From the NCBI RefSeq assembly GCF_030811855.1, contig NZ_JAUSRN010000001.1, positions 186,001 to 250,000 on the forward strand: a stretch of 64,000 bases of DNA, written 5' to 3'. Below the pieces are notes generated by a model that did not search any database, had not been told where the DNA came from, and was given only the letters and a program-made list of their open reading frames with translations. Position numbers and translations under genes: made by a program. This stretch comes from Variovorax paradoxus (GTDB lineage Bacteria; Pseudomonadota; Gammaproteobacteria; Burkholderiales; Burkholderiaceae_C). The stretch's first letter is position 1, and each line of letters opens with the position of its first letter. Shown in pieces: positions 1 through 8,494 of the stretch.

Positions 1-149
1 AGCACGCCACCGATACCGGGGTCGATGGCCGCGAGCAACAGCGCGCGTTGCAGCATGGGTTGACCGATCAGCGCACTGAAGGGGAAGGTCGTGCGACTGG
101 CGGGCTCGAGCTTCGGGCCGGCGATCGCTTCGGTGGAATGGGGTGTCAT
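1..149 (-). CDS. Magnesium-chelatase-type AAA+ ATPase (ChlI/BchI-like), N-terminal part only
   Basis: Only about 49 N-terminal residues are inside the window and the gene runs off the left edge. The translation contains FPFSALIGQ and then AAIDPGIGGVL, the typical opening of ChlI/BchI ATPases before the Walker A loop. The ATG (149-147) shares one base with the cobN stop codon (TGATG), so translation is probably coupled. ChlI-type ATPases encoded next to cobN in bacteria lacking cobS/cobT are generally taken to power cobalt insertion by CobN. That role is inferred from position; the family assignment rests on a short stretch. Confidence 0.75.
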   Translation of the reverse strand, partial: MTPHSTEAIAGPKLEPASRTTFPFSALIGQPMLQRALLLAAIDPGIGGV

Positions 150-3100
150 CAGAGCGGCCCTTCGCCGTGGTCCTCGAGCCGGCGCTCCAGCGCCAGAAGG
201 TGGTGTTCGATGCGTTCGCGGTGGTCGCCGGCCTCCTGCCACAAGCCGCGCCGCATGGCGTCCAGCAGGCGTTCGCCAATGCTGCGCAAGGCCAGCGGGT
301 TGTGCCGCTGCAGGAACTCGCGCGTCTTGTCGTCGTGCAGGTAGGCATCGGCCACCAGTGCGTACTGGTGATCGCCGACCACGCCCGTGGTGGCGCTGTA
401 CGCGAACAGGTTGTCCACGGTGGTGGCGATCTCCGCCGCGCCCTTGTAGCCGTGCCGTCGCACGCCGTCCAGCCACTTCGGGTTGACGGCGCGCGATCGC
501 ACCACGCGCGCGACCTCTTCGCGCAAGCTGCGGATACGCGGCGACCCCGGCACGCTGAAATCGCCGTGGTAGAGCGCAGCCGGTGCGCCCGCAAGATGCG
601 CCACGGCGGCCGCCATTCCGCCCTGGAACTGAGCGTGATCGGCAGCGTCGAGCACGTCGTGCTCGCGGTTGTCCTGGTTGTGCAGCACCGCATCGAGCTG
701 CCCCAGACGTTGCTCGAACGAGGCGCGCGCGGCAACACCGTGTTCGCCCTGCCCATAGGCAAAGGCACCGGCCTGCAGATAAACCTGGGCGATGTCGGCA
801 CTGTGTTGCCATCGACCGCTGTCCAGCACCTCCTGCACACCCACGCCGTAGCCGCCAGGGCGCGGGCCGAACACGCGCCACGTGGCCTGGCGCCGCGCCT
901 GGTCGACGGGTTGGCCGGCCGCCAGGGCCTCGGCGGCCTCGCGCCGTACGCGGGCACGGATCGGGTTCACCTCGTCGGATTCATCGTCTTCGCTGATCGC
1001 GGCCACGGCGCGCACGGCCGTGTCGAAAAGGTCGATGACGTTGGGAAAGGCATCGCGGAAGAACCCCGACACGCGTAGAGTCACGTCCACACGTGGCCGA
1101 TGGCGGACAGCCATCGGCAGCACTTCGATGTCGATCACGCGCGCGCTGCCGTCGGCCCACTTCGGCCGCACGCCCAGCAGCGCGAAAGCCTGCGCCACGT
1201 CTTCGCCGCCGGTGCGCATGGTGCTGGTGCCCCAGACGGACAAGCCCACCTCGCCAGGCATCGCGCCGTGGTCTTGCAGGTGCCGCTCGATCAGCCTTTC
1301 CGCCGCGGCCGCACCCATGGCGTAGGCCGTGGGCGTGGGCACGGCACGGGTGTCGACGCTGTAGAAATTGCGTCCGGTGGGCAGCACATCGGGCCGACCG
1401 CGCGACGGCGCGCCGCTCGGGCCAGGGGGCACGAAGCGACCGGCCAGGCCGCGCAGCAATTGCGTCATTTCCTGGGGGCCGCAGGCATCGAGGCGGGGGA
1501 CCAGCACCTCCTTCAGACGCTGCAGCACCGGAGCCGCATGCGGCCAGGCATGGGCATCGAAGGCATCATGTGCGGCGCCCGCTGGGGCGTCGCCGGACAT
1601 CGCCTGCACCGCCACCAGGCGCGCGGCGAGCAGTTCCAGCCGTTCGCGCGTGTGGCCGGCGTGGCGCCACGCCTCGGCACTGAGCTCTTGCAACACCTTC
1701 GGACGCGGACCGTGCCACGGCGCGGCCCAGTCCGGCCCCAGAGCGCTGAAGCCGTCCGCGCCCTCCACGCCAAGGTCTTGCGCCAGTGCGACCAGCAGGC
1801 TCTTCTGACTGGCGGCCGTGCCGCCCGGAAAACGCGCCAGCGCCAGCAGCGTGTCGATGCGCTGGCGGCCTTGCGGCGAACGCCCCAGCACATGCAGGCC
1901 GTCGCGAATCTGGGATTCCTTGATCTCGCAAAGATAGGCGTCCAGCCCCTTCAACAGGCTCTCCCGGTCACTCTCGTCGGTCGGCTGCGCGAAACCCAGT
2001 TCCTCGTGCAGGCCTTCGCGCACGATGCGTCCGAGGATGTCCTCGCGCAGCAGCCGCGCGCGTCGCGGGTCGAGCGACAGGGCTTCGTAGTACTCGTCCA
2101 TCTGCCGCTCCAACTGCTGCAGCGGGCCATAGGTCTCGGCGCGCGTCATCGCCGGCATCAGGTGATCGATGATCACGGCCTGGGTCCGCCGCTTGGCCTG
2201 GCTCCCTTCGCCCGGGTCGTTGACGATGAAGGGATAGAGATGCGGCAGCGGGCCCAGGATGGCGTCGGGCCAGCACGCCTCGCTCAGTGCCACGCTCTTG
2301 CCCGGCAGCCACTCGAGATTGCCGTGCGTGCCCACATGCACCATCGCGTCGACCGAGAAGGCGCGGCGCAGCCAGAAGTAAAAGGCCAGGTAATGGTGGG
2401 GCGGCACCAGGTCCGCGTCGTGGTAGGTGGCCGCCAGGTCCACGGCACGTCCGCGCGCGGGCTGAATGCCGACGAAGACGTGACCGAAGCGCAGGCCGGC
2501 AATCGTGAAGCGCCCGCTGCGCAGCGACGGCTCTTGCTCGGGCGCGCCCCACCGGGCGTTGACCGCCGCCCTGCTGTCGGCGGGCAATCGATTGAAATCT
2601 TCCAGGTAGTCGGCCAGGGAAAAGCTCTGCGCGGCGGGCCGGCCGCCATTGGCGTCGCTGTCGTTGGTGATGCCGCGCAACAGCGCTGCGATCAGGGCAT
2701 CGCCGCTGGCTGGCAGATCCCCGGTCAGGTATCCCGCGGCCCGCAGTTCCTGCAACACCACCACGGTCGACGCCGGCGTGTCCAGCCCGACCCCATTGGC
2801 GATGCGCGCGTCGTCGATCGGGTAGTTGGCCAGGATCAGCGCGATCCGCTTGTCGACGTTGGGCTTGTCGCGCAGCACGCACCAGCGGCGTGCCAGTTCG
2901 GCCACGAAGGCCATTCGGCCGGGCTCGGCCTGGTAGCGAAGCACGTCGAGCTCGGTGTACTCGCAGCGCCGGGCCATGCCCTTGAAACTGATGGCGCGCG
3001 TGAGGATGCGCCCATCCACCTCGGGCAGTACCACCTGCATGGCCAGATCGCGCGGCGCGAGGCCGTGCGGGTCGGCCAGCCATTGCTCCTGCGTGCCGCC

Positions 3101-4003
3101 GGCCGTGATGAGCTGCAGCACGGGGGCGTCCCCGGCCAGCGTGGCCAGCGACATGTCGCCGTCGCCTGCGCTGCCATCGTCGCGGCCGTCGATCGACGCC
3201 ACCGCGAAGCTGGTCGCGTTCAGCACGATCGCCACGCGGTGTTCCGCGACCACAGCCTGCACCGCGGCGTGGCTGTCGGGGTTCTTGAGCGAATCCACGG
3301 CGAGGGCCACCGCGTTCAGGTCGGCGGCCGACAGCGCTTCCAGCATGGCGTCGAACACGGCCGTGTTGCCCGCCTGCAGATGGGCGCGGTAGAACAGCAG
3401 CAGCGCCACCGGCGCGCCTGCCTTCCAGGTGGCGCGGCCGGCAGCCTCCTGCGGCCGATAGCGCACGGCCGAAGGCAGGGGCATCGGCTGCGGCGGCCGG
3501 CTGCCCAGCCCGAACGCCGCATGGCCGATCAGCGAGAAGAAGGCCTTCGCATTGTCGAGCCCTCCTTCGCGCAGGCACCGCCAAAGATGGCGGCAATCGT
3601 CGTGCGGCGCGCTGCTGCGCATGAGCAGCTGCATGTCTTCGGAGGCATCGCCCGAGAATATCGCCAGCCATTGACCGCGTTCGCGTGCCGAGGACATGGC
3701 GCGCTCCACCAGGTAAGCCCAGTCGCTCGGGGCACCCAGATGGTCGATCACCACCACGCGAGCATGGCGCAGCACGTCGTCGACATACATGTCCACGGAA
3801 GCGGGCTGGCGAAGCCACATCAGGTTGGCCAGGCGCACGCTGGGATAGTCGGCGCCCATCTGCCCGGCCGCGTCGGCCAGCAGCGACAGGGTGGTGTCGG
3901 CGGCGCTGAGCACGACCACCGAGGCGGGCGTCTGCGCCACGCGCACGACGCCTTGGCCTCCGTCTTCGACGTGGCCGCCGGGGCGGGTGGACAGCAGATG
4001 CAT
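149..4003 (-). CDS. cobN: Cobaltochelatase large subunit CobN
   Basis: This 1284-residue protein has the length and features of CobN, the porphyrin-binding subunit that inserts cobalt into hydrogenobyrinic acid a,c-diamide in aerobic cobalamin synthesis. The family hallmark HVGTHGNLEWLPGK lies near residue 550, and DGRILTRAISFK is also present. Magnesium chelatase ChlH is the main alternative, but the neighbours cobB and cobW and the upstream cobalamin riboswitch favour CobN. It starts 20 bases after the cobW stop and its own stop overlaps the ChlI-like start, so it lies inside a riboswitch-led operon. No cobS or cobT is visible, so a ChlI-type partner is likely. Confidence 0.95.
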   Translation of the reverse strand: MHLLSTRPGGHVEDGGQGVVRVAQTPASVVVLSAADTTLSLLADAAGQMGADYPSVRLANLMWLRQPASVDMYVDDVLRHARVVVIDHLGAPSDWAYLVERAMSSARERGQWLAIFSGDASEDMQLLMRSSAPHDDCRHLWRCLREGGLDNAKAFFSLIGHAAFGLGSRPPQPMPLPSAVRYRPQEAAGRATWKAGAPVALLLFYRAHLQAGNTAVFDAMLEALSAADLNAVALAVDSLKNPDSHAAVQAVVAEHRVAIVLNATSFAVASIDGRDDGSAGDGDMSLATLAGDAPVLQLITAGGTQEQWLADPHGLAPRDLAMQVVLPEVDGRILTRAISFKGMARRCEYTELDVLRYQAEPGRMAFVAELARRWCVLRDKPNVDKRIALILANYPIDDARIANGVGLDTPASTVVVLQELRAAGYLTGDLPASGDALIAALLRGITNDSDANGGRPAAQSFSLADYLEDFNRLPADSRAAVNARWGAPEQEPSLRSGRFTIAGLRFGHVFVGIQPARGRAVDLAATYHDADLVPPHHYLAFYFWLRRAFSVDAMVHVGTHGNLEWLPGKSVALSEACWPDAILGPLPHLYPFIVNDPGEGSQAKRRTQAVIIDHLMPAMTRAETYGPLQQLERQMDEYYEALSLDPRRARLLREDILGRIVREGLHEELGFAQPTDESDRESLLKGLDAYLCEIKESQIRDGLHVLGRSPQGRQRIDTLLALARFPGGTAASQKSLLVALAQDLGVEGADGFSALGPDWAAPWHGPRPKVLQELSAEAWRHAGHTRERLELLAARLVAVQAMSGDAPAGAAHDAFDAHAWPHAAPVLQRLKEVLVPRLDACGPQEMTQLLRGLAGRFVPPGPSGAPSRGRPDVLPTGRNFYSVDTRAVPTPTAYAMGAAAAERLIERHLQDHGAMPGEVGLSVWGTSTMRTGGEDVAQAFALLGVRPKWADGSARVIDIEVLPMAVRHRPRVDVTLRVSGFFRDAFPNVIDLFDTAVRAVAAISEDDESDEVNPIRARVRREAAEALAAGQPVDQARRQATWRVFGPRPGGYGVGVQEVLDSGRWQHSADIAQVYLQAGAFAYGQGEHGVAARASFEQRLGQLDAVLHNQDNREHDVLDAADHAQFQGGMAAAVAHLAGAPAALYHGDFSVPGSPRIRSLREEVARVVRSRAVNPKWLDGVRRHGYKGAAEIATTVDNLFAYSATTGVVGDHQYALVADAYLHDDKTREFLQRHNPLALRSIGERLLDAMRRGLWQEAGDHRERIEHHLLALERRLEDHGEGPL

Positions 4004-4023
4004 GAAAGGCTTTCGGCGACGCG

Positions 4024-5109
4024 TCAGGCCACCGCGGCCACGCCAAGCGCCGCATCCAGCTCGGCTTGCAAGGCTGCCGCGTCGAGCCCTGCCCCGATCA
4101 GCACAAGGCGCGTCTGCTGAGCCTCGTCGGCGCGCCAGGGCCGGTCGAAGTAGCTGTCGAAGCGCGTGCCGACGCCTTGCACCACCAGCCGCATCGCTGC
4201 GCCGGGCAATGCGACGAAGCCTTTGGCCCGATAGATCTCGTGGCGCTCGACCAGACTCTGCAAGGCGGCCAGCAAGCGGCCGCGGTCAGGGACCTGCAGG
4301 GTCACCGAGACCGAGTCGAAGGCGTCGTGGTCGTGGTCTTCCTCCTCGTCATGGTGAGTCTTGCGCTGGTCGATCGCATCCTCCACCGCCCGCTCCATGC
4401 CCAGCAGCACACCCAGGTCGATGCGCCCGTGCTGCGCATGCACCAGCTTCACGCCTGTCGCGGTCTCGGCGCGGATGACGGCCTCCACGCCGGCCAGCGT
4501 CGCCGCGTCGAGCCCATCCGTCTTGTGCACGACCACCAGGTCGGCGGTCGCGAGCTGGTCTTCGAACAGCTCCGACAAGGGCGAATCGTGGTCGAGGTTC
4601 TCGTCGGCGCGGCGCTGGGCGTCGACCGCCAGCGGGTCGTCCGCGAAGCGGCCGGCCGCGACGGCCGGTGCATCCACCACCGTGATCACCGCGTCCACCG
4701 TGAAGGCGTTGCGCAGCGCCGGCCACTGGAAGGCCTGCACCAGGGGCTTGGGCAGGGCCAGGCCCGAGGTCTCGATCACCAGGTGGTCGATCTGATCGCG
4801 CCGCGCGGCCAGCTGCTCCATCACCGGCGCAAACTCTTCCTGCACGGTGCAGCACAGGCAGCCGTTGGCCAGCTCGAACAACTGGCCGTCCGGCGCCCCG
4901 GTCTCGTCGCAGCCGATGCCGCAGCCGCGCAGCAACTCGCCGTCGATGCCCAGTTCGCCGAACTCGTTGACGATGACCGCGATGCGCCGGCCCTGGGCGT
5001 TCTGCAACAGGTGGCGCAGCAGCGTGGTTTTTCCGCTGCCGAGGAAGCCGGTGACGATGGTGGCGGGGATCTTGCGGCTTTGCATGGGCGTGGGCGTCGA
5101 GGTTTGCAT
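4024..5109 (-). CDS. cobW: CobW-type metal-handling GTPase (COG0523)
   Basis: This 361-residue G3E-family GTPase carries Walker A GFLGSGKTT at residues 21-29 and the metal-binding CLCC motif at residues 84-87. A His/Asp-rich stretch (HHDEEEDHDHD) precedes the C-terminal domain. CobW proteins are thought to deliver cobalt to the aerobic cobaltochelatase, and the gene sits directly between cobB and cobN, which matches that role. The first ATG (5109) is used here; a second in-frame ATG at 5085 also precedes the P-loop and neither has a clear ribosome binding site. It is a different paralogue from the COG0523 gene at 13777-14799. Confidence 0.92.
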   Translation of the reverse strand: MQTSTPTPMQSRKIPATIVTGFLGSGKTTLLRHLLQNAQGRRIAVIVNEFGELGIDGELLRGCGIGCDETGAPDGQLFELANGCLCCTVQEEFAPVMEQLAARRDQIDHLVIETSGLALPKPLVQAFQWPALRNAFTVDAVITVVDAPAVAAGRFADDPLAVDAQRRADENLDHDSPLSELFEDQLATADLVVVHKTDGLDAATLAGVEAVIRAETATGVKLVHAQHGRIDLGVLLGMERAVEDAIDQRKTHHDEEEDHDHDAFDSVSVTLQVPDRGRLLAALQSLVERHEIYRAKGFVALPGAAMRLVVQGVGTRFDSYFDRPWRADEAQQTRLVLIGAGLDAAALQAELDAALGVAAVA

Positions 5110-5157
5110 GGGCTGTGGTGGTTCTGTGGGGTTGCGTGCGGCGTTGCCGGCGCGCGA

Positions 5158-6474
5158 TCAGGGCTTGAACAACGCGGCGATGGCCGCAGGGTTGCTCGGA
5201 AAGTACAGATGCATGAAGGACGCGAAAAGGCGTTTCTGGCGGAAGACCGCTTCGGCTTGGCCGTGGTGGCGCCGGGCCCGCGTGTGCAGTGCAGCCGGCG
5301 CGCGCGTGTCGATGCGGGCGTGATGAAAAGTGTGGCCGCGGACCTCGCCTTCGGGCAACTCCAGGCTGTGCATGCCGAGGTTGACGAGCCGGTCGGACAT
5401 CGCGCCCTGCCCGGGCAGCAAACCCAGCATGGGCGCCTTATGGCCCGCAGCGTCGCTCAGCGACTCCAGCAGCACCAGCATGCCGCCGCACTCCGCAACC
5501 ATCGGGCGACCCGCGGCATGGTGCGCAGCGATGGATTCGCGCGTCGCTGCATTGCCGGCCAGCGCTTGCAAGTGCAGTTCCGGGTAACCGCCCGGAAGGT
5601 ACAGCGCGTGCGCTTCCTGCGGCACCGGTTCGTTGGCCAGCGGCGAAAAGAAGCGCAGTTGCGCGCCCAGGGTGCGCAGGAGGTCGAGATTGGCGGAGTA
5701 GACGAACGAGAAGGCGGCATCTTGCGCGATGGCGATGGTGACGCCGGCGAGCGAGACGGGCAGACCTGAATCCGAAGCCGAGCGCAGCGGCGCGTTGAAT
5801 TCCACGGCGGGCGGCATCGGCAGCGTCCCGTGCTCGGCAAGCGCAAGCGCCGCCGCTGCGATGCGCTCGGCGATGTCGTCGACCTCGCCGGCCTGCACGA
5901 GGCCGAGGTGACGCGACGGCAGCGCGTAGTGCCCGCCGCGCGGCAGCGCGCCGTACCAGGCCATGCCGGCCGGCAGGCTCTCGCGCACCATCTGCGCATG
6001 GCCCGCGCTGCCCACGCGATTGGCCAGCACGCCCGCCAGCTGCAGGCCGGGGCGATAGGTCGCCAGCCCGTGGGCGACTGCGCCAAAGGTCTGCGCCATC
6101 GACGATGCATCGATCACGGCCAGTACCGGCAGTCCGAAATGCAGCGCCAGATCGGCACTCGACGGCGTTCCATCGTGCAGCCCCATCACGCCTTCGACCA
6201 GGATCAGGTCGGCCTGCGCAGCCGCACGGTGCAAGAGCTCGCCGCAGTGCGCCTCCCCCCCCATCCACAAGTCGAGCTGCTGCACCGGCGCGCCGCTGGC
6301 GCGCTCGAGGACCATGGGGTCGAGAAAATCCGGCCCGGTCTTGAACACGCGCACGCGCCGGCCCTGGCTGCGATGCCAATGCGCCAAAGCGGCAGTGACG
6401 GTGGTCTTGCCTTGGCCCGAGGCCGGGGCCGTGACCAGCAGCGCGGGACAGCTGACGGCTGCGGGTGCAATCAT
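5158..6474 (-). CDS. cobB: Cobyrinate/hydrogenobyrinate a,c-diamide synthase
   Basis: The 438-residue product has the two domains of CobB/CbiA glutamine amidotransferases. The N-terminal P-loop APASGQGKTT lies at residues 17-26 and is followed by GPDFLDP. The C-terminal glutaminase domain has its nucleophile in AECGGMLVLLES. It amidates the a and c carboxylates of the corrin ring with glutamine and ATP. The ATG at 6474 is chosen because it directly precedes the conserved region; the frame is open for 26 more codons but those residues are low-complexity. It is the first gene behind the cobalamin riboswitch at 6662-6860, so cobB, cobW, cobN and the chelatase ATPase are probably repressed together by B12. 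Confidence 0.93.
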   Translation of the reverse strand: MIAPAAVSCPALLVTAPASGQGKTTVTAALAHWHRSQGRRVRVFKTGPDFLDPMVLERASGAPVQQLDLWMGGEAHCGELLHRAAAQADLILVEGVMGLHDGTPSSADLALHFGLPVLAVIDASSMAQTFGAVAHGLATYRPGLQLAGVLANRVGSAGHAQMVRESLPAGMAWYGALPRGGHYALPSRHLGLVQAGEVDDIAERIAAAALALAEHGTLPMPPAVEFNAPLRSASDSGLPVSLAGVTIAIAQDAAFSFVYSANLDLLRTLGAQLRFFSPLANEPVPQEAHALYLPGGYPELHLQALAGNAATRESIAAHHAAGRPMVAECGGMLVLLESLSDAAGHKAPMLGLLPGQGAMSDRLVNLGMHSLELPEGEVRGHTFHHARIDTRAPAALHTRARRHHGQAEAVFRQKRLFASFMHLYFPSNPAAIAALFKP

Positions 6475-6661
6475 CCCTCGACCCTCATCGGCCTTCCGGG
6501 CACTCGCAGCCGCGCATGAACGCCATCGCAGGGCGGAGTGAGCCAGGGCCATGTCGCCTGAAGGGAATGCGTGTCATAGAGAAAATACCGCGCCAGCCAT
6601 GCTCACCCGCTTCCCCGCAGGTACGCACCACAAGGCGCGCCGCTCGCGCAGCGCGCCGCCT
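6475..6661 (-). promoter_or_regulatory. Leader between cobalamin riboswitch and cobB, with GC-rich hairpin
   Basis: No gene is seen here. A perfect 7-bp inverted repeat (arms 6634-6640 and 6651-6657, GGCGCGC/GCGCGCC, 10-base loop) directly follows the aptamer in the direction of transcription. It has no U-tract after it, so it is not a textbook intrinsic terminator. It may be part of the expression platform. Confidence 0.4.
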
Positions 6662-6860
6662 CGTTGGCCGGTATCCGGGCTGGCGAAGACGACCCGTGTT
6701 CCCTTCCCAGGCCGCGCAGATTGCGCGGATTCCCTAGTGGGCTATAGACACGAGCGGCGAGCACGAGGCTCACGTTCGCTTACCGTTGCGGGGGCAGCTC
6801 AGGTTAGGGCGCGCGATGGCTTGCCGCACCACCCCTCCTGATTCCCGTTGAACTGCTTCG
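6662..6860 (-). ncRNA. Cobalamin riboswitch upstream of cobB
   Basis: Read on the minus strand, the element has the conserved blocks of the B12 aptamer in order. AACGGGAA (near 6850) is followed by GGTG. The core GCTGCCCCCGCAACGGTAA lies around 6781-6799. Next comes GGGAA, and the closing block GCCAGCCCGGATACCGGC lies around 6665-6682. It is placed between the PepSY gene and cobB. Cobalamin-bound RNAs of this class lower expression of downstream synthesis genes. The exact ends are approximate. Confidence 0.93.
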
Positions 6861-6912
6861 ACCGGAAAGACGAAGCGAGCACCAACGGGCTGATCATAGC
6901 GGACACCTCCAC

Positions 6913-8430
6913 TCATGCGGTGCGCCGCCGGGCCGTCTTGCGCGCCGCCGCCTTGGGGAACAGGGCGCGCCAGCCGATGACGCACGATGTGATGCACAAG
7001 GCGATGCCCAGGGCAGACAGGATCAGCACCAACGCCTCGCGCAACCAAGGTCGTTCGCGCAGCGGCTCGAAATCGAGGCTGTGCAATCCCTGGTACATGA
7101 ACCGCTGCCATCGTCCCGACCGGTCGACCCGCAACAGCACCCTGCCCGAGGAGGGATCGGCATAGAGGTCCGTGCCGTCGGACCAATGCGCGCGCCAGAC
7201 CGGCAAGGGCCGGCCCTCCAAGGCTTCGGCCGAGCCTGGATTCTTCGCGTAGTAGGCATCGTCGTAGCGATCCATCCGCACCACGCTCGACGCAGGCCTG
7301 TCCATGCCGCGCAGATGCCGCAGGACGCCCGACATCAGCGCATCCGGCAGTGCCGGATCCAATGTCGGTGCGGCGCTCGCGTCGTCCGCGCGCACCCACC
7401 ACCGCCGTTCCACGCCCTGGATTCGATACCAGACCTGCGCGCCGACTCGGATCCGCTCCAGTTCCAATGGCTGCGCACCGGCCTCGCCGGCCGAGACCGC
7501 AGCCAGGGCAAGCGGCGGCGCCAGGACCGCGTCCTGGCCAGGGCCGAGCCAGCGCTCCCGCTCGGAAGCCGATAGCCCGCGCGACGAGAACACGCCATAG
7601 GGATTCATCGACATCAGGCCCGAGAAGATCCAGGTGAGCGTGAACACCGCGGCGACCAGGCCCGCGATGTGATGCCAACGCATCCAGAACTTGCGATAGG
7701 GAATCCAGCGCGTTCGGTTCAGGAACAGCTGCCAGATGCCCAGCGCCAGTCCGGTCGCGGCCAGCACCACGCCAGGGATCGCCAGCCAGACAACCACCTG
7801 GTTCCACGCTTGCGGAAACTGCCGCAGCACGGTCGGATAGATCCAGTGCGGCACGGCTCCGATCCAGTTCCAGAACCGCTCGCTGCGGCGGGTGTCGCGC
7901 ACCACTTCGGCGGCGGTACTCGAGACGTACAGTTCGAGACCGTCGTCTCCTTCCAGGCTGACCTTGAAGAGCGGACGGTAGGGATCGAAGCCTTGCGGAA
8001 CCGTCCATTGATCACGCTCCAGCGCTTCGGCCGAAAGCGCGCGTCGGCCGCTGAAGGACTCGGCCACCTTCATGGCCTGCACGGCGCCGAGCGGGGCCTT
8101 CGCGGTGCCGGTGCGGGCATCGAGGGCTTGCCACTGCGCGGCCTTCGCCTGCCCGGCATCGACCAGCAGTCGCCAGACCGGCTCTCCCGGGCCCGCCATG
8201 CCCAGGCGTGCCTCGGTGAAGCTCACGCCGGCCCGCCTGGCAGCCTCTTCGGCGGTCAGGCAGCAACCGGCGCCGAGCACCAAAGGCTGCAATCCCGCGC
8301 GTCGCTCGGCCTGCGAGAGGTTGGGGAATGGCACGTAGTACAGCACGATCCCCGTGACGAACCACATCAGGAACAGCAAGGCCAACGAGATGCCGAGCCA
8401 CTTGTGGATGAAGATCAGTGCGCGCTTCAT
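6913..8430 (-). CDS. PepSY-domain multipass membrane protein
   Basis: The 505-residue product starts with a transmembrane helix typical of PepSY-associated TM proteins (HKWLGISLALLFL). It has further hydrophobic segments near residues 205-230, 255-275 and 475-495 and a basic C-terminus. Such proteins often accompany TonB-dependent receptors for siderophores or corrinoids and have been proposed to act as inner-membrane reductases, although the reaction is unproven. It begins 64 bases after the TonB receptor stop on the same strand. It is therefore probably co-transcribed with the receptor under the riboswitch at 10884-11082. Substrate assignment is by context only. Confidence 0.8.
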   Translation of the reverse strand: MKRALIFIHKWLGISLALLFLMWFVTGIVLYYVPFPNLSQAERRAGLQPLVLGAGCCLTAEEAARRAGVSFTEARLGMAGPGEPVWRLLVDAGQAKAAQWQALDARTGTAKAPLGAVQAMKVAESFSGRRALSAEALERDQWTVPQGFDPYRPLFKVSLEGDDGLELYVSSTAAEVVRDTRRSERFWNWIGAVPHWIYPTVLRQFPQAWNQVVVWLAIPGVVLAATGLALGIWQLFLNRTRWIPYRKFWMRWHHIAGLVAAVFTLTWIFSGLMSMNPYGVFSSRGLSASERERWLGPGQDAVLAPPLALAAVSAGEAGAQPLELERIRVGAQVWYRIQGVERRWWVRADDASAAPTLDPALPDALMSGVLRHLRGMDRPASSVVRMDRYDDAYYAKNPGSAEALEGRPLPVWRAHWSDGTDLYADPSSGRVLLRVDRSGRWQRFMYQGLHSLDFEPLRERPWLREALVLILSALGIALCITSCVIGWRALFPKAAARKTARRRTA

Positions 8431-8494
8431 GCCCGTGCCACCGGCGCATGGCGCCGTGGCCTGAATGCAGGAGTGGCTCCCCCGCGCGCCCTCA

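Noticed and set aside
1100..4120. Very long open frame on the plus strand opposite cobN
   Set aside because: It is an antisense shadow of a GC-rich coding region; its translation is rich in H, Q, R and G with no domain, whereas the minus strand is clearly CobN.
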